Part shown: positions 55,601 through 64,000 of the stretch, in pieces
How the letters are laid out: every line of letters starts with the position of its first letter
Position numbering within the stretch: position 1 is the stretch's first letter
Assembly: GCF_029227915.1 (NCBI RefSeq)
Contig: NC_079885.1
Coordinates: 6,632,001 to 6,696,000 of the forward strand
Source of the DNA: Hydractinia symbiolongicarpus
Lineage: Eukaryota > Cnidaria > Hydrozoa > Anthoathecata > Hydractiniidae
DNA length: 64,000 nucleotides
Direction of reading: 5' to 3'
The notes under the pieces: generated by a model
What the model was told of the DNA's origin: nothing
The model's input: the letters and a program-made list of their open reading frames with translations, nothing else
Databases searched by the model: none
Position numbers and translations under genes: made by a program

Positions 55601-56110
55601 CAGAAATGGTCACTATTATAGATCGCCTTTATTAACAGGGTAACTGTGTCCGGGTGTCTGTAATTGTGAAGTAGACTAATTCTTTACAATATGAAACCGT
55701 TCTGTTCTTTACAAAGCTTTGATGTTATTACGAAGATTGCCTTATTAACTTTATTAAAGCTAGTAACACATAAACAGTGCACTTATAAGTTTAAGGCAGA
55801 ATAATAATTATCATTATTATTCCGCATATTTATACAGGATATAGCCAATTCAGTGTTATCAATGAGGGTCTCATGTTCGGAATGTATACATTAACTATAT
55901 ACCGGCATTACCTGGCATAGTTGGTTGGCATAAAGAGTGGTAGTGGTAAAGACACTTGCTAAACATGCCCGCGCTGTGGACCGAACCACGGTCAAGAAAA
56001 AAAACGGGTGAAAATAACTGACGTCATCTGTTTGGGTAACTGAGGACCAATTTCCTGGGTCAACCAATCAGTTTTTGAACAGATGGGTTGATGAAAGAAT
56101 TACAGGAAAA
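55600..56110. repeat. Mosaic of repeat fragments related to the Helitron-like units
   Basis: Contains GTGCACTTATAAGTTTAAGG, the 50.65 kb dispersed repeat (55837-55915), and AATAACTGACGTCATC, GGGTAACT, GGACCAATTT, GGGTTGATGA in the order found in the 36.9-40.3 kb units. No intact ends. Confidence 0.5.
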
Positions 56111-56114
56111 TAGA

Positions 56115-57835
56115 CTCTTTTAAAATTAGGTAATCACATCCTAAGTTTAATACTTTTCTATGTCAGACATTTAGTTAACAGTTCTCTCATGCTGGAAAAT
56201 TCAGCTTTGTCAACCCTGGTTCCGCCTATTGTCGACTGGTAGAGGTTTATAATGCCTCTTATTTATTTCTACCTAATAGACCAGTTTTCCATTTCCTGAC
56301 GGTTTTAAGTTAGCTATATATTTTTTTAAATTTCTTTTTACCAGTTTTTTAATGATGGTTAGTAAACAACGTATGTATATGTACGTAAAAATATAGAAAA
56401 GTATATAACAACTCTAATATCATCTAATACTCAATTAAGCTGCCTCCTACCTATAAGCCCTCCCTTTTAATAAGCTCTAATCCTCAAAATACATTTCTGA
56501 GAAATGTTTGTGTACAATATGCATTTCTCATTAAAATTATTTCAAGTCAGCGAAAAAAAATATCCAACTTAAAAACGACAACACTATTTAAATCATTTTG
56601 TTAAAATCTCGGCATTTGTGTCGCTATCAGTGTTGCCATTGATAACGTTCATATCAGCAAAATTTTGCTATCATATTTCAATTTTTTCATACATAAAAAT
56701 CTAGCATCAGTTTTAAGTGACACAAAATTAAGGTTCAAGTATATAACTATTCGGTAACAAGGTTTAGCAAACTTTTTCTTTCTCCAATAAAAATACAAAA
56801 TTAAAATTGTCAGTTAAAATGTAATGTTAGATTTTTCGCATTCTTGTGAGAATAGAATCAAGCGCCTGTCTTAAAAACATTTCATGTATAGATACCTATC
56901 TAGACATCGTATCCAGTCGGTTTGGTGTGAAATGATGAATTTTTTTATACGTTTTTTTTTACTACTGCTAGCTGAGCTATAAGTATAATTCTTTGAAATA
57001 ACGAGATGACTAAGGGATTGTAGCTAGGTGACCAGCTACTGTCAATTTAACAGGAATATGTTTTAATACTCAGCTTCCTGAAGCTTTATCAGATTGAGGT
57101 TAATACTTTCTAGTCTCTGTTTTCGATAAAAAAAATGAAAAATCCTAATTTAGTCAACTTCAATCAAAAGTGATAGTATCTTGTAACTGGTTAGAGCTAC
57201 CTATGCATAGCTTCTTTTAAAACAAACGTTTCTCGTTTTCTATCACTTCACCTCCATTAATGTCAGTATAAGGATCAACAATACTTGTAGGATTTTTTAT
57301 ATCATTTTATTTGAAAAGGAAGTTAAAACAGAATAATAATGCTTTAAAAGTTGTAAACAACCGATCTTTCCTTGCTCTCGTACATCCCAAATAAAACTCT
57401 TAACACTTGCCTCGTTTTAAAAAAGACATCCTCGTTTCGATGTATGGCAAAATATGAAGTATTCTTAGAATTTAAAAATTTCTGAAACAATTGTCTCTTC
57501 TGCCTAAGTGTAGTTTTCCACGATACAATTTGCTTTTAATTAAACGACGCAGAAAAAGGTTTTGACATGCTACGCTTGTGTTCCTCATGTGATATGCTAC
57601 AACTTCCAAAAGTTGAAATTATAAATGGGCAAGGCGGGATCACCCATTCCCCGTCACTTTTTTCTTCTTCACAAAACAGGGTTTAGAGCTTCTGGGTAAC
57701 CTGTGCGCACATTGGGCGGAATGCTTAGTAGAAGTGTACTGTGTCTCAGGCTTTTACATAACTATTAGTTAAATCAGAAAAACCATATTCCTGCATACTT
57801 AGATTATATTCTTATTGTAGCCAAACAGTTCACCG
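56115..57835. other. Stretch without recognised gene
   Basis: Nothing recognised on either strand. Confidence 0.3.
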
Positions 57836-57837
57836 CA

Positions 57838-57970
57838 TAACCAGTACAGAGCTGACAGTGGGTCGGACACAGTTCACAGTGGGGAGCAGAGCCGCATACA
57901 GCTTGTACTGGTGTACAGGGTCGATACAGCTCACAGTGGAGAGCAGGGTCAAATACAGCTCACAGATGAA
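57838..57970. repeat. Imperfect short tandem repeats
   Basis: The motif ACAGCTCACAGTGGAGAGCAG or a variant (CACAGTTCACAGTGGGGAGC) recurs three to four times, interspersed with GTACTGGT and GGGTC. It accounts for the 63-codon minus frame there. Confidence 0.6.
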
Positions 57971-58639
57971 GCCATAGACGCAGATACGGCCATAGGCAAG
58001 GCGTACATTAAAATATGCCATCTAAATCATGCATCAAATTCCTGTATATGATTCCGATAATCTTGAGTAGCGCTGGAAGCATCATGAAGTAGTGCAAATG
58101 TTGTGTCCTTGAAAAGCCACCGTAAATAGACTAGGAATGCCACCGTAATAGGCTCACAACGGCCTAAGTAAGATCTTTAGCGTTGGTGTAACTCTCCATC
58201 TTTGCACTTATGAATACAATTATGTAATAACCAGACCGCTCAAAGAGTTCAAGAAATTATACCTACCTGGTTCTGACTATGGGCTAACAATGAGCTAACA
58301 ATATGTTGTGCATAATTTACACACCTTACGGAGTTTTCAACATGTTCTTACTTCAATGTCTCAAAAAGGAGTGATACTTTAGTCAAGTGATGGACGTACC
58401 TTTTAAGGTAAAGTGTTGCTCTTTCTTCTTGTCGTCGTCGAAAAGACGTCGAAAATTCTCGGAAATAAAAGAAATAACAAAACCAAAAAGAGATTTTTGG
58501 TGAGAAATAATTTCTTGCGTATTGAACAACTCGGTGATTATCACAAAATTTTCAAAGAGTTAAGACTCTCAGACAGGGACTGCTTTTAGGTGTAATTAAA
58601 TTTATTTTCAGAATTCTAATATTTCTCCTTTACTATATC

Positions 58640-58990
58640 GGTGGACAATGATGAAACAGTAAAGAAACTTGCATCGCAGGTGTCACCGAATAGATTTGAA
58701 TATCTCCTTTCTTCTGTTAGACGCATATATCCAAAGAATACACTTGATTAAGAAAATCTGTTTCTGCTGAAGAGCGCTTGGTTATGGCATTACGTTTTCT
58801 GGCAAGTGGAGATTCACAACAATCGTTATGTTACATTTCTTGAATAGTCAACATTGTCATCAATCGTATCAGAAACTTCTCATGCCATTATGAGAACCTT
58901 CAAAATGATTCCTTACGTTATCCTTCTTCCGTAGACGATTGGATGAACATTACAAACTCGTATGAAGAATTGTGAAATTTACCTCATATA
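58640..58990 (+). pseudogene. Harbinger/DDE_Tnp_4 transposase N-terminal relic
   Basis: The plus strand reads RFEYLLSSVRRIYPKNT, then in another frame SAEERLVMALRFLASGDSQQ, SLCYIS, NIVINRIRN, and SSVDDWMNITNSYEEL. This matches the FE-LL--V, T-EERL---LRFLATGDS, SL-Y-FR and W--I---FE--WN-P blocks of Harbinger-type transposases. Internal stops and a frame change show decay. The sequence ends just before the first catalytic Asp block. Confidence 0.65.
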
Positions 58991-58999
58991 AACAGGGCA

Positions 59000-59925
59000 A
59001 TATGTGAACGCCTATTCTATTGATTTTTTGCCTAAATGAACAACGCTTTAAGGAATGCAAATATAATGACGTAATTCGTCAAATTAAAATCTCGTTTGCC
59101 AAATGACATATTATGAAAGTATTACTGATGGTTTTAATCTAAGAAGATTAAACTAGGCTCTTATAAAATTGAGTCATCTTATATAGACGCCGAGCGCTTA
59201 ATTAATCCTCCCTCTTTCTGCTAGTTTGGAGAGTCGCCTAATTAGTAGTGCACGCTTACTTAGTATTTCCCCTGACTAAACAATGACTTTGCAATTTCAA
59301 TTTCGGCACTACTTTGCGTGACATACAGACAGACAACGAAGAGATTAAAATTCCAAAATAACTTTTTATTTGTGTGACTACGCTTTGTCACTTTTCTACG
59401 AAAATAATCAATTATTTATAAAATTCACTTCCAGGCTCCTATGCTCATTTTAAAATATAAACGCGAATTTTTTTTTTTTTATATTATCAGTTTCGAAACT
59501 TACTTTCGTTGCTTAGTTACACGAAAAAAAAAAATTAAAGAAATAAAGATTAAAAGGCAATGCTATATCCCTGACGTTAAACTGTGGTTATCAATAACCG
59601 CCTTTTGTGAAAGCATAACATCTCTATGGTGATAGAAAAATAAAAAATGAATAGGTAAGTATGATTAAAAAAAACCAATAAAGAAATATATTGTAACGTA
59701 GGGCAATACTATTAAACAGACGCCATGTTTTTATCAAGTAAATGGTTGCCATCTTACTATCAGAAACCTAAAAGGAGTTGGAGACGAAGTTCCTGTTTAA
59801 ATGGCTATTTCTAGACGAAACGTGTGAAATTACCACAGATCTAGGATAACGATTTCCACGAATTTATAAACACAATTACAACGAATTTCAGGTTTAGTTT
59901 TCTGCACCGCGCAAGAACAAATGCA
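59000..59925. other. Stretch without recognised gene
   Basis: GCGTGACATACAGACAGAC near 59318 repeats a string also present at 1718-1736 (Helitron-like 5' end, minus orientation). Otherwise nothing recognised. Confidence 0.3.
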
Positions 59926-59930
59926 AAACT

Positions 59931-60020
59931 AGTTATAACTGGTTATAATTAGTTATAACTGGTTATAACTGGTTATAACTGGTTATAATTAGTTATAACT
60001 GGTTATAACTGGTTATAATT
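59931..60020. repeat. 10 bp tandem repeat, 9 copies
   Basis: Units AGTTATAACT, GGTTATAACT and GGTTATAATT in perfect 10 bp register. AGTTATAACT is itself a palindrome. The array contains several TAACTG strings, the core of animal Myb sites. Confidence 0.85.
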
Positions 60021-60029
60021 AGTCATGCT

Positions 60030-61990
60030 ATAATTTTAAACAAGTTTAAAAAACGTTCTTAAAGCTATATATGGTTTTATATTCGGCGGAAAGAAAAAAA
60101 AAATGAGAACAAAAGTGCTTATATTTTTATTTATATTGTCACGTAAGAAAACGTCATAGCGGCGGCGCGCATTCTCGAATTATTATTTCGAATTATTTTT
60201 ATCCCACAGTATTTGATTAAATTTCTACCAGAAAGAGACCTTCTTCCAAATTCGGCGGTGTAACTTTATTACTAATCACCTAGTAGATACTCATTTGTAG
60301 TAAAATCCTAGAATATCGGGGTTTTGTGCGAGCATTTATCAACATCTACAAACTGTGTTTTTTAAACGAGGACGCTAAACCAAAGTATTTTTTGCTAAGG
60401 GGGACTCTTTTCGCTCAGAAATAGTCTGAAGTAAGTTGAAAGGAACAGTTATATCCTGACTAAGGAAGCGATAAATCATTTCTCCCCTTCATCTCTAAAA
60501 CGTAAGACTTATGTAGTTAGTTATGGTCATGAACAATGTAAGTATTGAACAACAAATGAAGTTATTATTCGATTTTAAGTGTACACCTTATTAGCAAATG
60601 CCAGACCTATCTTCGTTCCTAGGGAGTTTTTTTTCCTTTTTGAAATAAAAGAATACGTCGAAAGATACCCGGGCATCGTTGGCCGGATTTTAAATTATAA
60701 TCAGCTCAATTTTTCACACAATTATGAGGATTCTTTCCTTATACAGCACTTTTTAAGGCCAATATTATAACGGCGCATGGCGCCGTTATCGATTAATTTC
60801 GTAAACAAAATTTAGCCGATACAAAAAACATCAAAATTAGCAACAAAATACATGATTTTTAAGAAAGAGAAGAATATAGTTAAAAAAAACTCCAATAATT
60901 TCATTAATGTCTTTTGAATCTAGTGTTTCCGTATATTTCATTAATAGAAATTATACCCCATATGATCTTTTCTCTACCTACCGAAATGCGCGTGCATAAA
61001 CAAAAATCGGTAAGGTTCTGTAAACTGTTAAACATTGGCAAGTCATCTATATACACAAAATGTGCTTGTTGTGTCATTACTTCATTTCTCATTAACTTTT
61101 TTATCTCCAAAAGTATTTTAGTTCACAAAAATCTAAGACAGGATTGCTTTCTGTTTCTTGTCTTTATACTCCGTTGTACATACCCAAATATTCTTCTTCT
61201 TCTCTCTTCATTCTTTTCGTTTTTTTTTAATGACAAGTGATTTGAAATTCAATATAAATCGTCAGTTCATAAAACAAAATTTCTGGAAGTACCAACAAAC
61301 ACGGAGAAAATATAATTTAATAGAAGTATTCAATGATTACGCTGTTTATGGTATATTTTAACCGCTATCCGACTGGCGTTCTTGCGCAAAAAAGCATCAA
61401 GAGTATTGAACATTTTATTCTTTTGACCACGTTTGACAACAGAAGAAATTTTTTTTTCATAAATTCTATCCACGATTTCAGCTCCCCATAATAAGTGCCT
61501 ACAAATTTAGGTATTTTTAGAGCCTGCTGGAAAACACCATAATATATTATTTTAATATTTTAAAGCTACTTATTGCAGTTACAAAACCAACTGTTTATTT
61601 ATATAATTCAGTCGTGGCAATATGTTTAAGTCCACTTGCTAAAACCATCAAACAATTTTACCGCTAAAGTCCCGCCATTGTTGCTTGCATAATTTATGCA
61701 TTACTTATGACATACATAATTAGTGGTCGTAAAATAGACAACAATACCAGGGTATTTTTCGACGTCTTCTCTCATATAAATAGGCAACGATCGCTGCCAA
61801 CGAGGCTTGTAACACTAAGTTAACTAACAATTATATAAATTCTCAATATCTTTTTTCTTATTATGAATATTATCATGTCATAAACAGGCGAGTTTATTCT
61901 AGGCTACGTTTCGACAGCTACATCGACGTGCAGTGGTCGATGAGAAGGGTAGCTGTAGTTGGAATAAATAGTTTCGAAACAACCCAAATA
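60030..61990. other. Stretch without recognised gene
   Basis: Overlapping short frames at 60904-61361 show no domain. A palindrome at 60767-60789 is listed. Confidence 0.3.
60767..60789. repeat. Perfect 10 bp inverted repeat, GC-rich
   Basis: ATAACGGCGC, ATG, GCGCCGTTAT. Stands out in AT-rich surroundings. Could be a hairpin or a small insertion scar. Confidence 0.6.
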
Positions 61991-61995
61991 AATGT

Positions 61996-62017
61996 TAATA
62001 ATAATAATAATAATAAT
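61996..62017. repeat. (TAA)n microsatellite
   Basis: About seven TAA units. Confidence 0.8.
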
Positions 62018-62019
62018 TT

Positions 62020-64000
62020 CAAAGTTAAAATCATATTTGAGTTTTTTAACTAACATCAATCCCAAGAACTTTGAGTAAGAGATTAAAATACTTCATTAAC
62101 AGCCAGGCTAAGCAGAGTATTATTTGTTAAAGCAACAACCGTGTGGTGAGCTAAGGGAGCTTTTATTTTTGTACTTTTCTAAATTAACGCCATTTTAAAC
62201 CTCGTTGAAGAAAAAAATTGATAAAAATAACCGCTTATTAAGCTCGGCTTCACTGGGCATCTAACTAGCTTTAATCTGGTTGGGTGTGACTTTTAAGCGT
62301 CTTATACAACCTAGTGAGAATGCAAAAAGTACCTGTAGTGCGAGTTATGTTAAATAAAATGTTCTGCGTCGAGGTGCGATTTGACCATACCCGGTAGTTG
62401 CCTAATAATGTATACCTACTTTGGTTTGTCGTATGACGTTGCAGTGAGTTTGGATCTAATCCAGGGTTTTGCGTTGCAGCATGTTATATGAGATTTTTTT
62501 ATTTATTTTTTTCTGAAATCATCTATTTTTTTCTATTGCATACAAAAATGAAATGAAATATTTTAAAATTTATTGTGAACTGCCTCACCTCGGGAAAATG
62601 CTTTTTTTAGTGTAAATTCAGCTTCAGACGCTCATTTCACGCCATTTTAACGCGTTTTAAATTAATTTATATTGTTTTTTAGTACATTTAAAGGCTAATT
62701 GGCGTTTATACTGATAAAAGATAACTGACATATTTCTGCATTTTTTTCTGCATTATTTTTTAGACCATCTTGTGACGTTTAACATAAGGACAGTAATTAA
62801 CGATTAGACGAATAGATTTTCACAAGTTGTATCTGTTCACTCCAATTGTGGTTAGAAATATTATATAAGACTGATTTTATCTTTCGAGTTATAAAAAACG
62901 TAAACTCGTCATTACTCCCTTTTTGATTTATGAGTCAAAGCAACGGATCAATAATAAATATTGTTTCTCGGTGATTGATAACTAAATAATAAATCTTGCA
63001 TTAACAAAGAAAAGTTATAATGTATGTCTCTATTTGATATGTCGTAGTGGTTGATGATTAGGAAGAACACAATTACACGCCTTTGTTTCGGAACTCGTTT
63101 AATTGTTACCGTCATGCACGCACCCAAATACCGGAAGGATGTTATTTCACTTTAAATGCGAATGCTTTTGTATAATATCTTCTCTTTAACGATGAGTAAT
63201 CAAAGATAGCGTTGCTAATAGGGAAACGGTTTAGAAATTAGTTTATATTGACCCACAAATACAATATTTAGTAACGTGATTTGTTTGTTGAAAAATTAAA
63301 GTCATTTTAAATTATTGTTATTAAAAGCTATCAAATAAAAACGTTTAATGAATATTTGTCACACAGCTGAACCCAAAATAACCACGTGATACCTCAATAC
63401 GCCCTTTCCGATCTACATTGTTGTTTGAAACGTAATATTGTCTTCATAAAAGCCGTAATTTGTCTTTCAGTCCCCGGAATCAAGTTTTTGTAAAAGAACG
63501 AACAAAATATTTGTGGACAAAAGAGCAAATTTAATATGATGTTTTTTCCAACACTGTTGCGATCACCTGCTGAATAAATCAGTATTTTATGGTAAAAATG
63601 TTTAAAACAGGTCTACAAATAGTCATATATATCATTGTTTTTTTTTCGGATTAGGCATATAGTTTCTATTGAACTTCCCGAGCTATTTCTTTGCTGTCAT
63701 ATATTAAGGGTAGCAAAATGAGCCTAACAAGTCAGCAAGTTGGACACGTGATACCAACTTAACTTTGTATTTTTGTTACTCACTTCATAGAAACCTAATT
63801 TGTCGTTAAAAATAAATATAAAAGAGTTTATCAAGGTCCTCACAATTAAAGCAAAAATTCCTGGTATATGATTCTCAAAAATATAAACGAAATAAGGATA
63901 AATTGTATCTGATTGTTAGAAGCAACTTCATGTTTCAGCAAAAACATCAACCATCACCACAGCGGTAGAAAGGACAATAATTTTTCGTTGACGCAAAAAT
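62020..64000. other. Stretch without recognised gene
   Basis: AT-rich. No frame, repeat or RNA gene supported. Confidence 0.3.

Noticed and set aside
1-64000. CRISPR arrays, bacterial operons, tRNA or rRNA genes
   Set aside because: None seen. The spaced repeats present are eukaryotic satellites or transposons, and no cloverleaf with A/B boxes was recognised by eye.

Overview
This is an AT-rich animal (metazoan) genomic window. The coding density is very low. It has introns with GT..AG ends, TATA and AATAAA signals, and many mobile-element families. The mix points to a marine invertebrate, most likely a cnidarian and perhaps a hydrozoan: Copia, BEL/Pao, Harbinger with a MADF-like partner, RecQ-like fragments, Helitron-like repeats whose 5' ends carry TCTGTCTG runs, and HIRAN-like ORFs. 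The species assignment is inference from style, not from a marker gene.

Layout. 1-3.9 kb: old repeats, a TATA-plus-hairpin promoter-like block and a Helitron-like terminus. 3.9-5.1 kb: the clearest cellular gene, an intact single-exon type II membrane protein with a GT-A-like DxD motif (minus strand). 6.24-9.77 kb: a nested, decayed Harbinger-type DNA transposon. It has inverted ends, transposase pieces and a MADF-like partner gene, and a BEL/Pao integrase fragment has landed inside it. 10.3 kb: a perfect 28 x 9 bp satellite. 12.3-13.65 kb: an open exon of unknown function, split by two head-to-tail Helitron-like units. 14.7-15.6 kb: repeats plus a HIRAN-like fragment. 16.8-19.8 kb: an animal heme peroxidase gene (minus) that keeps its promoter, signal-peptide exon and catalytic motifs but has several disabling changes. 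23.2 kb: a clean Tourist/Harbinger MITE. 24.7-26.4 kb: a broken HIRAN-like ORF and the first copy of an unrecognised membrane-hairpin family. 27.65-32.8 kb: a nearly complete, young Copia retrotransposon with 253 bp LTRs (two differences) and a TTAGT target duplication. 33.3-36.9 kb: RecQ-like and DDE_Tnp_4 relics. 36.9-40.3 kb: a tandem array of five Helitron-like units rich in the TGACGTCA palindrome. 41.2-41.9 kb: second, broken copy of the membrane-hairpin family. 42.3-44.1 kb: a 1.8 kb inverted-repeat element with ORF remains. 44.1-44.6 kb: another Helitron-like unit. 51.7-52.4 kb: third copy of the membrane-hairpin family, intact, with a splice acceptor and poly(A) signal. 52.5-64 kb: mostly gene-free, with transposase relics, short tandem repeats and palindromes.

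Only two ORFs look intact and cellular: the DxD type II membrane protein (3941-5092) and the 235-residue membrane-hairpin protein (51700-52407). The rest is mobile DNA, or genes damaged by mutation or insertion. The best candidate for something undescribed is the membrane-hairpin family, present as one intact and two broken copies within 26 kb. Next are the tandem Helitron units (CTAG directly joined to TCTATA) and the exon they interrupt.
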